Both the position numbers and the translations under genes were made by a program. The notes beneath the pieces are model-generated. The model saw only the letters and a list, made by a program, of their open reading frames with translations. It was not told where the DNA came from and searched no databases. Below are positions 9,000-17,588 of a DNA stretch of 64,000 bases, piece by piece (within the stretch, counting starts at the first letter, position 1; every line of letters starts with the position of its first letter). The stretch comes from Acidimicrobiales bacterium (lineage in GTDB: Bacteria > Actinomycetota > Acidimicrobiia > Acidimicrobiales > JAHWLA01): positions 62,001 through 126,000 of the forward strand of contig DATLNE010000047.1 of assembly GCA_035536915.1 (NCBI GenBank). Reading direction: 5' to 3'.

Positions 9000-9574
9000 T
9001 GCGCCGACGGGGGGCAGCAGCGCTGGCGGCCTTCACGCTCTTGGCGGGCGCCTGCGGTGGCGGGAGTGACGGCGACGACAACGACAACGTCGGCCCGCCT
9101 GACGACGGCATGACAGGCGGATGTGTCGCCGACAGCAACATGGACGTCTACAGCGCCCCCGGCATCGTCCACACCGACGCTCCCGGCTACGCCGGCCCGT
9201 TGGGGGCAGGCCCGGCCCCCACGTACACAGTGAACCCGCCGAGTGGTGGCGACCACCTGGCGCAAGCGGCCCGCCCCGGGGTCTACGCGGGCCTCAACAT
9301 CGTGCCCGACGGCAACCTCGTCCACGCCCTCGAACACGGCTACGTCATCCTCTGGTACCGCTCCGACGTCCCGGTGGCCGAAGTGACAACCGTCCGCGCC
9401 GTTCGCGACACGTACCCCCGCGACACGCTCGTCGTCGAGCGCAAGGACATGCCCGTCCCCATCGCCGCCACGGCGTGGCAGCAGCGCCTGCTCTGCCAGC
9501 GCGCCGATGCCGACGACCTCGGCGACTTCGTGGAAAAGGCCCGTAGCAAGGCGCCGGAAAAGGTCCCGCACTGA
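8999..9574 (+). CDS. DUF3105 lipoprotein
   Basis: 191 residues. A twin-Arg-containing signal peptide ends in a lipobox, TLLAGAC, followed by a Gly/Asp-rich linker. The remainder has the DUF3105 signature: a YTVNPPSGGDH segment, then GVYAGLN, then LVHALEHGYVILWY, with conserved His residues that may bind metal or oxidised sulfur. The family is widespread in actinobacteria and of unknown function. Its ATG overlaps the aminotransferase stop (TGATG), so it is translationally coupled to it. Confidence 0.8.
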   Translation: MRRRGAAALAAFTLLAGACGGGSDGDDNDNVGPPDDGMTGGCVADSNMDVYSAPGIVHTDAPGYAGPLGAGPAPTYTVNPPSGGDHLAQAARPGVYAGLNIVPDGNLVHALEHGYVILWYRSDVPVAEVTTVRAVRDTYPRDTLVVERKDMPVPIAATAWQQRLLCQRADADDLGDFVEKARSKAPEKVPH

Positions 9575-9620
9575 CGCCACGCTTGGCAGCGGGCACAACC
9601 GGTTCGCGAGGATGGGCCAC

Positions 9621-11192
9621 ATGGCCCGCATCCTCGTCTCCGAGCAACTCGCCGAACGCGGCCTGAGCGCCTTGCGGGCGGCGGGCCACGACGTCGACGA
9701 GCAGCTGGGCCTGTCGCCCTCCGACCTGCTCGACGCCGTCAAGGGCGCCCACGCCCTCATCATCCGCTCGGCCACCCAGGTCACCGCCGAGGTGTTGGAA
9801 GCGGGACCCGACCTCGTCGTCGTCGGTCGCGCCGGCATCGGCCTCGACAACGTCGACGTGGCCGCCGCCACCCGGCGCGGCGTGATGGTCGTCAACGCCC
9901 CGCAGTCGAACATCCTCTCGGCCGCCGAGCACACCATGGCCCTGCTTCTCTCCCAGGCCCGCAACGTCCCCCAGGCCCACGCCGCCCTCAAAGCAGGCAA
10001 ATGGGAGCGCTCCAAGTGGGAAGGCGTCGAGCTCCACGGCAAGACGCTCGGCGTCATCGGCCTCGGCCGCATCGGCGCCCTCGTCGCCCAACGCGCCCTG
10101 GCCTTCGGCATGCGCCTCATGGCCTACGACCCCTTCGTCTCGCCCGACCGCGCCCGCCAACTCGGCATCGAGCTGGTGGCCACCATCGACGACCTCGTGG
10201 CCACAGCCGACTTCCTCACCATCCACGTCTCCAAGACGCCCGAGACCATGGGCCTGATCAACAAGGACCTGCTGGCCAAGGCCAAGCCCGGCATCCGCAT
10301 CGTCAACGCCGCCCGCGGCGGCATCATCGACGAGGACGCGCTGGCCGAGGCCGTGCGCAGCGGCCAGGTGGCGGGCGCAGGCCTCGACGTGTTCGCCGCC
10401 GAGCCGACCACCACATCGCCGTTGTTCGAGCTCGATCCCGTCGTCGTCACCCCCCACCTCGGCGCCAGCACGGCCGAGGCCCAGGACAAGGCCGGCATCA
10501 CCATCGCCGAGCAGGTGCTGCTCGCCCTCGCCGGCGACTTCGTCCCCTACGCCGTCAACGTCAGCGCGGGCGAGGCGTCGGAGACCGTTCGCCCCTTCCT
10601 CCCGCTGGCCGAACGCCTGGGCCGCCTGCTCGCCGCCGTCAACAACGGCATGCCCGCCGTCCTCGACATCGAGTACCAGGGCGCCATCGCCGACTACGAC
10701 ACCCGCATCCTCACCCTGTCGGTCCTCAAGGGCCTGTTCTCAGGCACCGACCAGGTCTCGTACGTCAACGCGCCGCAACTGGCTGAGGAGCGTGGCCTCG
10801 AAGTCCGCGAGACCAAGACCTCCACGGCCCACGACTACGTGAACCTGGTCACCCTTCGGGGCGACACCCACGCGGTGGCGGGCACCCTCTCCGCAGGCCG
10901 AGGCGAGCCCCGCCTCGTCATGGTCGACGACCACGACATCGACGTCCCCTTCGCCCGCCACATGCTGCTGGTCCGCAACGACGACCGCCCTGGCGTGGTC
11001 GGCCTCGTCGGCACCGTGCTCGGCGAAGCGGGCGTCAACATCGCCGACATGGCTCTCGGCCGCACCCGCGACAGCGCCACCGCCACCGCGCTCATGGCCA
11101 TCGCCGTGGACCAACCGCTGCCCGACGAGGTCCGCGACCGCCTGGAGTCGTCTGCCGGGATCCTCGACGTCCACTCCGTCGTCGAGCTGTAG
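9621..11192 (+). CDS. serA: D-3-phosphoglycerate dehydrogenase (ACT-domain form)
   Basis: 523 residues, the long form. It oxidises 3-phosphoglycerate to phosphohydroxypyruvate, the committed step of serine synthesis. The catalytic part has GRAGIGLDNVD, the NAD loop GLGRIGALVA, Arg in NAARGGIIDEDAL, Glu in FAAEPTT and His in TPHLGAST. An intervening (ASB) domain and a C-terminal ACT domain (LLVRNDDRPGVVGLVG) complete it, so serine feedback is likely. The ATG at 9621 gives MARILVSEQ; an ATG at 9612 is also in frame. GAGGAT 7 nt upstream looks like a -10 of a leaderless transcript. Confidence 0.95.
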   Translation: MARILVSEQLAERGLSALRAAGHDVDEQLGLSPSDLLDAVKGAHALIIRSATQVTAEVLEAGPDLVVVGRAGIGLDNVDVAAATRRGVMVVNAPQSNILSAAEHTMALLLSQARNVPQAHAALKAGKWERSKWEGVELHGKTLGVIGLGRIGALVAQRALAFGMRLMAYDPFVSPDRARQLGIELVATIDDLVATADFLTIHVSKTPETMGLINKDLLAKAKPGIRIVNAARGGIIDEDALAEAVRSGQVAGAGLDVFAAEPTTTSPLFELDPVVVTPHLGASTAEAQDKAGITIAEQVLLALAGDFVPYAVNVSAGEASETVRPFLPLAERLGRLLAAVNNGMPAVLDIEYQGAIADYDTRILTLSVLKGLFSGTDQVSYVNAPQLAEERGLEVRETKTSTAHDYVNLVTLRGDTHAVAGTLSAGRGEPRLVMVDDHDIDVPFARHMLLVRNDDRPGVVGLVGTVLGEAGVNIADMALGRTRDSATATALMAIAVDQPLPDEVRDRLESSAGILDVHSVVEL

Positions 11193-11208
11193 CCCCGCGC
11201 GTGGCGCT

Positions 11209-11703
11209 TTAGCGCTTGGCCTTCACCAGGCCGTCGCCCTCGGCCGCTTCGGCCGTGGTGTAGCACCGGTCGGGGACGGTGCGGGCATAGGCGAACATGC
11301 CCGGCAGGTGGAACAGCCGGCTCGACAGCTTGGCCTTGACCGGGTGCGACGGCGGGCACACCGAGCCTGTGGGCTCGATCCACGCGGTGGCCACCGCAGG
11401 CGCCGCTGCCTTGCGTGTGCGGGGCGCCGCCTTCTTCTTGGCAGGCGCCTTCTTGGCAGGCGCCTTGCGCACCGGCGCCGCCGTCTCCTGCTCGGCCTGC
11501 ACGGTCGGCACCTCGGCCTCGACCTCGGTCGGGGGCGCCTGGATGGGCGGCCACTCGGTCTCGGGAGCGACCTCTGTCGACGGCGGCGGGGACTCCACCA
11601 CCGGCGACGGCGATCGCCGTGACTGCACGATCTTCGCCACCCCGGCGGCGATGCCGCCGAGCAACCCCACGCGCAGCCCGATGCGGAACGACCGTCGAAT
11701 CAT
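11209..11703 (-). CDS. Membrane-anchored protein with Lys/Ala/Pro-rich linker and C-terminal sunset-like domain
   Basis: 164 residues. An N-terminal MIRRSFRIGLRVGLLGG segment could be a short membrane helix. A low-complexity Pro/Glu/Thr stretch (about 35-90) follows, then a histone H1-like KAPAKKAPAKKKAAPRTRKA segment. The last 50 residues (CPPSHPVKAKLSSRLFHLPG ... DRCYTTAEAAEGDGLVKAKR) resemble the actinobacterial sunset domain, a small domain often placed at the end of such proteins. Function unknown. It lies between serA and leuA on the opposite strand, and its start faces the leuA promoter. Confidence 0.6.
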   Translation of the reverse strand: MIRRSFRIGLRVGLLGGIAAGVAKIVQSRRSPSPVVESPPPSTEVAPETEWPPIQAPPTEVEAEVPTVQAEQETAAPVRKAPAKKAPAKKKAAPRTRKAAAPAVATAWIEPTGSVCPPSHPVKAKLSSRLFHLPGMFAYARTVPDRCYTTAEAAEGDGLVKAKR

Positions 11704-11718
11704 GCAACCCAACGTACC

Positions 11719-11747
11719 TTGACGCCCCACCCCTGTCCTGCAACGAT
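11719..11747 (+). promoter_or_regulatory. leuA promoter
   Basis: TTGACG, 17 nt, AACGAT. The -10 ends 9 nt before the ATG of the leader peptide, giving a leaderless leader ORF as in the ilvB and leuB units. Confidence 0.6.
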
Positions 11748-11756
11748 GAACAGGTC

Positions 11757-11795
11757 ATGCGAGCGGCCCCCGCCTTCGTCCTCCTTCTTACCTAG
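11757..11795 (+). CDS. leuA leader peptide (attenuator)
   Basis: A 12-codon ORF, Met-Arg-Ala-Ala-Pro-Ala-Phe-Val-Leu-Leu-Leu-Thr-stop. Three consecutive Leu codons (CTC CTT CTT), preceded by Val, precede leuA, the first leucine-specific enzyme gene. The same length and the same Thr-stop ending occur in the ilvB leader. It would sense charged Leu-tRNA by ribosome stalling. Confidence 0.82.
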   Translation: MRAAPAFVLLLT

Positions 11796-11796
11796 C

Positions 11797-11822
11797 GGCG
11801 AGCTCCCGTCCGGGAACTCGCC
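11797..11822 (+). promoter_or_regulatory. leuA leader hairpin just after the leader stop codon
   Basis: GGCGAG/CTCGCC and TCCCG/CGGGA stacked with one c/a mismatch and a 2-nt loop, starting one base after the TAG stop. It has the same position as the switch hairpin in the ilvB and leuB leaders. Confidence 0.65.
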
Positions 11823-11826
11823 TTCG

Positions 11827-11857
11827 CCTCCTGTGCCCTCGGGCCAGGAGGTTTTTT
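11827..11857 (+). terminator. leuA attenuator terminator
   Basis: CCTCCTG(T)GCCC / GGGCCAGGAGG stem of 11 bp with one bulged T, followed by six T residues. It is the strongest intrinsic terminator of the three leaders and lies 32 nt before the leuA start codon. Confidence 0.87.
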
Positions 11858-11889
11858 GTTTCTCCCGCAACCAACAAAAGGAACGCCAG

Positions 11890-13437
11890 ATGTCCGAGCG
11901 ACTGATCATTTTCGACACCACCTTGCGAGACGGCGAGCAGTCGCCGGGCATCTCCCTCGACGTGGCCGAGAAGCTCGAGATCGCCGAACAGCTGGCGCGG
12001 CTGGGCGTCGACTACATCGAGGCGGGCTTCCCCGTGGCCAGCCAGGGCGACTTCGAATCCGTGCAGGCCATCGCCCGTTCGGTGCGCGGCCCCGTCATCG
12101 CCGGGCTGTCCCGCACCCATCTGGCCGACGTCGACCGGTGCTGGGAAGCGCTGAAGGATGCCGACCGCGGGCGCATCCACGTGTTCATCTCCACCAGCCC
12201 GCAGCACATGGAGCACATGCTGAAGATGACCGAGCCCCAGGTGCTGGAACAGACCAAGGCCGGCGTCTCTCGCGCCCGTGAGCACACCGACGACGTCGAG
12301 TTCAGCCCGCAGGACGCCACCCGCACCCCGCTCGAATTCATGATGGAAGTCCTGCAGACCGCAGTCGACGCAGGCGCCACCACGCTGAACATCCCCGACA
12401 CCGTCGGCTACGGCATCCCCTGGGACTTCGGCGCGCTGATCCAGTACATCCGTCGCAACATCAAGGGCGACTACATCACCTCGACCCACTGCCACAACGA
12501 CCTGGGGCTGGCCACGGCCAACTCGCTCGCCGGCGTGCAGGCGGGCGCCCGCCAGGTCGAGGTGTGCGTGAACGGCCTGGGCGAGCGGGCGGGCAACGCC
12601 GCTCTGGAAGAGGTCGTCATGGCCATCAAGATCCGGGGCGACCAGTTCCCCGGCATCGAGGTCGGCGTGCACACCGAAGAACTGGCCCGCACCAGCCGGT
12701 TGGTGGCCCGCCTCACCGGCTACCCGGTCCAGTACAACAAGGCGGTGGTGGGGCGGAATGCTTTCGCCCACGAGTCCGGCATCCACCAGCACGGGGTGCT
12801 GGCCCACAGCAGCACCTACGAGATCATCGACGCCGAGTCGGTGGGCCAGGAAGGCCGCCAGATCATCTTGGGCAAGCACTCGGGCCGCCACGCCTTCGCC
12901 GACACGTTGAAGCAGATGGGCCTGCACGTCCAGGGCGACGCCTTGAACGCGGCGTTCACCCGCTTCAAGGAACTGGCCGACCGCAAGGTGCAGATCACCG
13001 AAGCCGACCTTGAGGCCATCGTGGCCGAGGAGATCGGCGGTGTAGCCGACGCACCTGCTTTCGCCTTCGAGTCGCTCGAGGTCAACGGCGGCACGGTGGG
13101 CGTGCCCCGCGCCCGGGTGGTGCTCCTCCGCACGGGCGAGAAGGTGGAGGCCACGGCCGAGGGCGACGGCATGATCGACGCCGCCTGCCAGGCCATCAAG
13201 GCGGCCACCGGCGTCGACGCCAAGCTCACCGACTTCAACGTGTCGTCGGTCACCGGCGGCATCGACGCCCTCGGCGACGTCGTCGTGCAGATCGAAGCGG
13301 ACGGCTTCCGCGTTTCCGGCCGGGGCGTGTCGACCGACGTGGTCGAGGCGTCGGCCCGGGCCTACCTCGGCGCCGTCAACCGGCTCGTCCGGGTGCGCGC
13401 CCGCAACGAGGTGAAGACGCCCGAAGCCACGCCGTAG
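11890..13437 (+). CDS. leuA: 2-isopropylmalate synthase
   Basis: 515 residues, LeuA type 1 (bacterial short form). It condenses acetyl-CoA with 2-oxoisovalerate, the first leucine-specific step. [16 protein letters not shown] at the N-terminus and [15 protein letters not shown] carry the metal and catalytic residues, [15 protein letters not shown] is the second HMGL signature, and the final 130 or so residues form the LeuA dimerisation and leucine-inhibition domain. The ATG gives [24 protein letters not shown] upstream contains a usable ribosome binding site. Regulated by the upstream leucine leader peptide. Confidence 0.96.
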   Translation: MSERLIIFDTTLRDGEQSPGISLDVAEKLEIAEQLARLGVDYIEAGFPVASQGDFESVQAIARSVRGPVIAGLSRTHLADVDRCWEALKDADRGRIHVFISTSPQHMEHMLKMTEPQVLEQTKAGVSRAREHTDDVEFSPQDATRTPLEFMMEVLQTAVDAGATTLNIPDTVGYGIPWDFGALIQYIRRNIKGDYITSTHCHNDLGLATANSLAGVQAGARQVEVCVNGLGERAGNAALEEVVMAIKIRGDQFPGIEVGVHTEELARTSRLVARLTGYPVQYNKAVVGRNAFAHESGIHQHGVLAHSSTYEIIDAESVGQEGRQIILGKHSGRHAFADTLKQMGLHVQGDALNAAFTRFKELADRKVQITEADLEAIVAEEIGGVADAPAFAFESLEVNGGTVGVPRARVVLLRTGEKVEATAEGDGMIDAACQAIKAATGVDAKLTDFNVSSVTGGIDALGDVVVQIEADGFRVSGRGVSTDVVEASARAYLGAVNRLVRVRARNEVKTPEATP

Positions 13438-13443
13438 TCGAGG

Positions 13444-14418
13444 TCACCTGCCGACTGCTTCGCACGTGAACGTGCGGCGGTACGCGGCAGGGGAGGTGCC
13501 CACGATGCGGGCGAAGTGCTGCCGCAGGTTGGCGGCAGTGCCGAACCCGCATCGGTCGGCGATCAACTCGATGGGCTCGTTGCTCGTCTCCAGCAGGCGC
13601 TGGGCCAGCAATACTCGCTGGCTCAGCAGCCACTGGTGGGGCGTCGTACCCGTTACCGCCCGGAAGCGGCGGGCGAAGTGACGGGGCGACATGGCGGCTC
13701 GGGAGGCGAGGTCCTCGACCGACAGTTGTTCGTCGAGGTGCTCGACCATCCACGCCAGCAGGTCGCCCAACAGGTCGTCGCCCGGCCCCACGGGTATGGG
13801 CTGGTCGACGTACTGGGCCTGGCCGCCGTCGCGATGCGGCGGCACCACCATGCGCCGGGCCACGGCGTTGGCCACCTCGGCCCCGTGGTCGAGGCGGACC
13901 ACATGCAGGCACAGGTCGATGCCGGCAGCGGTACCCGCCGAGGTGAGGATGTCGCCGTCGTCGACGTAGAGCACCTTGGGGTCGACCTTCACGTCGGGGT
14001 AGCGCTCGGCCAGCTCGTCGGCATGCGCCCAGTGGGTGGTGGCCCGGCGCCCGTCGAGCAGCCCCGCCTCGGCCAGGACGAAGGCGCCGCTGCACACCGA
14101 CAGGATTCGTGCGCCCCGGCTGTGCGCCGTTCGCAGCGCGTCCAGCAGCGGCTCCGGAGCGCCGCGGTGCACGCCGACACCGGCCGGGACGATGACGGTG
14201 TCGGCCCGCTCGAGATCCTTCACGCCGTAGGGCGTGTCGATGCTGAAGCCGATCGAGGTGCGCACCGGCGTCGGTCCCACGGCGCAGACCTTGAACCGGT
14301 ACCAGGGCGATACCAGCTCGGAGCGGTCGATCCCGAACACCTCGCAGGGGACAGCCAGTTCGAACGGCGCCACGCCGTCGAACACGGGGACGGCGACCGT
14401 GTGCCGCTTGCGAGCCAT
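13444..14418 (-). CDS. AraC-family regulator with DJ-1/PfpI-like N-terminal domain
   Basis: 324 residues. Residues 1-190 form a glutamine-amidotransferase-like (DJ-1/PfpI) sensor: VAVPVFDGVAPFELAVPCEVFG at the start, split by VFDGV, and LSVCSGAFVLAEAGLLDG containing the Cys elbow. The C-terminal 100 residues carry two helix-turn-helices of the AraC type (LSVEDLASRAAMSPRHFARRF and IADRCGFGTAANLRQHF). The layout is that of FtrA/GlxA-like regulators. The ATG at 14418 gives MARKRHTVAV. No obvious target operon is adjacent. Confidence 0.85.
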   Translation of the reverse strand: MARKRHTVAVPVFDGVAPFELAVPCEVFGIDRSELVSPWYRFKVCAVGPTPVRTSIGFSIDTPYGVKDLERADTVIVPAGVGVHRGAPEPLLDALRTAHSRGARILSVCSGAFVLAEAGLLDGRRATTHWAHADELAERYPDVKVDPKVLYVDDGDILTSAGTAAGIDLCLHVVRLDHGAEVANAVARRMVVPPHRDGGQAQYVDQPIPVGPGDDLLGDLLAWMVEHLDEQLSVEDLASRAAMSPRHFARRFRAVTGTTPHQWLLSQRVLLAQRLLETSNEPIELIADRCGFGTAANLRQHFARIVGTSPAAYRRTFTCEAVGR

Positions 14419-14488
14419 GGCAGGATTATAACGCACGAGGGCGTTTCTGCCACTAGGCAATTTCCTTGCGAAGGTAGAGAATCGTGCC

Positions 14489-14905
14489 ATGGACGCTACC
14501 GAAGCAATCGAACCCCGGCGGTCGCTCCTGCGCACGTGGTCACGACGCAGCCGGCCTCCCACCGACGAACAGCTGGCCGCCGTGAACCGCCAGACATGGC
14601 AGCTCCCCGTGTTGCTCTCGGGCCGGTGGTCGACGGCGATGTCGCTCGGCAACGCCGATGCCGCCATCCGACTCCAAGCCGCCCTCTGGGAACTGGCCGC
14701 CTCCAAGCATGTGCCGGTCGGCCCGCAGGCCACGGTGGCCGAGGTGGCGACCTCACTGGCCGAGCGCGGCGCCCTCGCCCCAGCCGCGGCCTCCGCCGCT
14801 GCCGTGCTCGCCGACGCCCTCGCCGACGACGGGTTCGACGAGACGGCCTCCCGGTTGGTGGGGCGCTTGATCGGCCACCTCGAACTGCGGGCCCGCTACG
14901 GCTGA
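14489..14905 (+). CDS. Hypothetical protein, 138 aa
   Basis: Not recognised. The N-terminus is basic (RRSLLRTWSRRSRPP). The rest is Ala/Leu-rich and predicted helical, without membrane segments or Cys/His motifs. GAGAAT six bases before the ATG could be a -10 of a leaderless transcript. It is divergent from the AraC-type regulator and overlaps the convergent flavin-fold gene by 10 nt. Composition and codon use are typical of the window, which supports it being a real gene. Confidence 0.55.
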   Translation: MDATEAIEPRRSLLRTWSRRSRPPTDEQLAAVNRQTWQLPVLLSGRWSTAMSLGNADAAIRLQAALWELAASKHVPVGPQATVAEVATSLAERGALAPAAASAAAVLADALADDGFDETASRLVGRLIGHLELRARYG

Positions 14906-15483
14906 GCGGGCACGCGCTCGCCCTCGACGAGGCTGACGGGGATGACCCCGGCCCACACGTCGAGGGCCAGGTCGGCCTCGTCGTCGTGCGGGCCGCCGCT
15001 GCGGACTTTGGCCGACGCCTCATTGAGGGGGACGGCGATCACGAGCGTGGCGTCGAGTTCGCGCTGCGTGGGCGGACGGGCCTCGGCGCTGCGCCCGGGC
15101 ACGATGTGGTCGACGAAGGCGTCGAGGACGGCCCGCTTCTCGTCGCCTTCCACCACTCGGCCCCGCCCGAAAGCCACCACCGAGCGGTAGTTCATCGAGT
15201 GGTTGAAGGCGCTCTTGGCCAGCACCAAGCCGTCGAGCAGTGTGACCGTCACGCACACCGGCCTGCCGTCGCCCACCAGTCGCAGCAGGTGGTTGCCCGC
15301 GGCGCCGTGGAGGAGCACCTCGTCGCCGATGCGGACGTAGCCCGTCGGCAACACCACGGGCCCGTCGTCGTCGGCCACGGCCACGTGGCAGACCTTGCCC
15401 TCGTCGAGGATGGCGTCGATGGTGGCCCGGTCGTAGGCACCCCGAGCGCCCCGGCGGCGGACGGTTGTACGAGGCGTCGGCAT
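14896..15483 (-). CDS. Pyridoxamine 5'-phosphate oxidase-family (FMN split-barrel) protein
   Basis: 195 residues. AYDRATIDAILDEGKVCHVA and HSMNYRSVVAFGRGRVVEGD match the split-barrel flavin-binding family (Pyridox_ox_2 type) related to NimA-like proteins. These bind FMN, F420 or haem and usually have unknown substrates. No neighbour suggests a pathway. It overlaps the 3' end of the convergent hypothetical gene. Confidence 0.78.
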   Translation of the reverse strand: MPTPRTTVRRRGARGAYDRATIDAILDEGKVCHVAVADDDGPVVLPTGYVRIGDEVLLHGAAGNHLLRLVGDGRPVCVTVTLLDGLVLAKSAFNHSMNYRSVVAFGRGRVVEGDEKRAVLDAFVDHIVPGRSAEARPPTQRELDATLVIAVPLNEASAKVRSGGPHDDEADLALDVWAGVIPVSLVEGERVPAQP

Positions 15484-15524
15484 GCGCCGACCGTATCGAG
15501 CAGCCGTCGCGACGCGGCGGGAAT

Positions 15525-16127
15525 TTACGCGCTGGTGGTGGGCAGGAGGTCGGACCGCTGCGCTTCGAAGCGGTCGACGGCGGCTTCGTTACGCAGGGTG
15601 AGGCCGATGTCGTCGAGCCCTTCGAGCAGCCGGTAGTGGGTGAAGTCGTCCATGGGGAACGGCGACTCGATGCCCAGTGACGGCACGTAGACCACGCGGG
15701 ATTCGACGTCGACGGTGACCTCCACCGTGGGGTCGGCTTCCACCGCGGCCATGAGCGCCTCGACGACCTCCTCGCCGACCTGCACCGGCACCAGGCCGGC
15801 CTTGGTGCAGTTGTTGCGGAAGATGTCGGCGAACCGCGGGGAGACGACGGCGCGGAAGCCGTAGTCGGTCAGCGCCCACACGGCGTGCTCCCGTGACGAG
15901 CCGGTGCCGAAGTTGGCGCCCGCCAGGAGGATCGAGGCGCCCTGGAACTCGGGGCGGTTCAGCGGGAACGACGGCCCCTCCTTCTGGCGCCAGGCCGAGA
16001 ACAGGCCCTCGCCGAAGCCGGTGCGCTCTACCCGCTTGAGCCACTCGGCCGGGATGATCTGGTCGGTGTCGACGTCGCTGCGCCGCAGGGGGACGGCGGT
16101 GCCGGTGATGACGCGGATGGGCTCCAT
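15525..16127 (-). CDS. leuD: 3-isopropylmalate dehydratase, small subunit
   Basis: 200 residues. It pairs with LeuC to isomerise 2- to 3-isopropylmalate. Swivel-domain motifs: DVDTDQIIPAEWLKR, GANFGTGSSREHAVWAL and a segment RFADIFRNNCTKAGL. The ATG (MEPIRVITG) shares one base with the leuC stop (TGATG), so translation is coupled. A longer in-frame version would run 66 codons into leuC and lacks homology. Confidence 0.95.
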   Translation of the reverse strand: MEPIRVITGTAVPLRRSDVDTDQIIPAEWLKRVERTGFGEGLFSAWRQKEGPSFPLNRPEFQGASILLAGANFGTGSSREHAVWALTDYGFRAVVSPRFADIFRNNCTKAGLVPVQVGEEVVEALMAAVEADPTVEVTVDVESRVVYVPSLGIESPFPMDDFTHYRLLEGLDDIGLTLRNEAAVDRFEAQRSDLLPTTSA

Positions 16128-17527
16128 CAGTCGAGCTCCTCGGGGGTGGCGAAGCGGCCGGCCACGGCGGTGGCGGCGGCGACGGGCGGGGAAACCAGGT
16201 GGGTGCGGCCGCCCGGGCCCTGGCGGCCCTCGAAGTTGCGGTTCGACGTCGATGCCGCCCGCTCGCCCGGTGCCAGCTTGTCGGGGTTCATGGCCAGGCA
16301 CATCGAACAGCCCGCCTCCCGCCATTCGAAGCCCGCGGCCTTGAACACCTCATGTAGCCCCTCGGCTTCGGCTTCGGCCTTCACCAACATGGAACCGGGC
16401 ACCACCATGGCCCGCATGCCCGGCTTGACCCGACGGCCGTCGAGCACTGCGGCCGCTGCCCGCAGGTCCTCGATGCGGGAGTTGGTGCACGACCCGATGA
16501 ACACGGTGTCGACGGGGATCTCCTGCACCGGCGTGCCCGCCTCCAGGCCCATGTACTCCAACGCCCGAGCTGCGGCGTCGCGTTCGGCCGGGTCGAGGAA
16601 GGCGTCGGGCGAGGGGACGGCGCCGTCGATGCGCACCACTTGCGCCGGGTTGGTGCCCCACGAGACGTGCGGACGAAGTTCGGCGGCATCGAGGGTCACC
16701 GACTTGTCGAAGGTGGCGTCGGCATCGGTTGCCAACGAGCGCCACTCGTCGAGCGCCCGCTCCCACGCCGCGCCCTTGGGGGCGTGCCTGCGGCCCTCCA
16801 GGTAGGCGAAGGTCACGTCGTCGGGGGCGACCATGCCCGCCCGGGCGCCGCCTTCGATGCTCATGTTGCAGACGGTCATGCGCCCTTCCATCGACAGCGC
16901 CCGGATGGCCGAGCCCCGGTACTCGATGACCGAGCCGATGCCGCCGCCGGTGCCGATGCGGCCGATGACGGCGAGGATGACGTCCTTGGCCGTTACCCCG
17001 GCGGGAAGGTCGCCCTCGACCTCGACGGCCATGGTGCCGGGACGGCGCTGGGGGAGCGTCTGGGTGGCCAGCACGTGCTCGACCTCGCTGGTGCCGATGC
17101 CGAACGCCAACGCCCCGAAGGCGCCGTGGGTGGCCGTGTGGCTGTCGCCGCACACGATCGTCATGCCCGGCTGGGTCAGGCCCAGCTCCGGGCCGATCAC
17201 GTGGACGATGCCCTGGTTGCGGTGGCCCATGGGGTAGAGGGGGACGCCGAACTCGGCGCAGTTGGCCGCCAGCACCTCCATCTGCTTGCGGGAGATGGGG
17301 TCGGCCACGGGCTGGTCGATGTTCATCGTCGGGACGTTGTGGTCCATGGTCGCCAGCGTTAGGTCGGGACGACGCACCCGCCGGTTCGCCAGGCGCAGCC
17401 CGTCGAAGGCCTGGGGCGAGGTCACCTCGTGCACGAGGTGGAGGTCGATGTAGAGCAGGTCGGGCTCGCCCTCGGCGTGGTGGACCACATGCCGATCCCA
17501 GACCTTCTCACTCAGCGTTTTTCCCAT
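16127..17527 (-). CDS. leuC: 3-isopropylmalate dehydratase, large subunit
   Basis: 466 residues of the aconitase superfamily. The three [4Fe-4S] cysteines are visible in [13 protein letters not shown] and [23 protein letters not shown] and [18 protein letters not shown] are also conserved. The ATG at 17527 ([15 protein letters not shown]) fits the family; an earlier ATG at 17551 adds eight non-conserved residues. Divergent from an IclR-type gene. The intergenic palindromes lie upstream of both, so leuCD is the probable target of that regulator. Confidence 0.95.
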   Translation of the reverse strand: MGKTLSEKVWDRHVVHHAEGEPDLLYIDLHLVHEVTSPQAFDGLRLANRRVRRPDLTLATMDHNVPTMNIDQPVADPISRKQMEVLAANCAEFGVPLYPMGHRNQGIVHVIGPELGLTQPGMTIVCGDSHTATHGAFGALAFGIGTSEVEHVLATQTLPQRRPGTMAVEVEGDLPAGVTAKDVILAVIGRIGTGGGIGSVIEYRGSAIRALSMEGRMTVCNMSIEGGARAGMVAPDDVTFAYLEGRRHAPKGAAWERALDEWRSLATDADATFDKSVTLDAAELRPHVSWGTNPAQVVRIDGAVPSPDAFLDPAERDAAARALEYMGLEAGTPVQEIPVDTVFIGSCTNSRIEDLRAAAAVLDGRRVKPGMRAMVVPGSMLVKAEAEAEGLHEVFKAAGFEWREAGCSMCLAMNPDKLAPGERAASTSNRNFEGRQGPGGRTHLVSPPVAAATAVAGRFATPEELD

Positions 17528-17551
17528 TGGCTGTCCCACTCGACTTCTCAC

Positions 17552-17588
17552 TTGACTGTCTCACATAGTGAGATGAGAATCTCATCTC
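17552..17588 (+). promoter_or_regulatory. ndgR promoter with two palindromic operators shared with leuCD
   Basis: TTGACT (17552-17557), 17 nt, GAGAAT (17575-17580), then 8 nt to the ATG. Two perfect palindromes cover the spacer, the -10 and the start: TCTCAC-ATA-GTGAGA (17559-17573) and GAGATGAGA-A-TCTCATCTC (17570-17588), sharing GAGA. A protein bound here would block its own gene and affect divergent leuCD. Confidence 0.78.

Noticed and set aside
13444-14418. Protease or amidotransferase enzyme (DJ-1/PfpI)
   Set aside because: The domain is fused to an AraC-type DNA-binding domain, so it serves as a sensor rather than a stand-alone enzyme.
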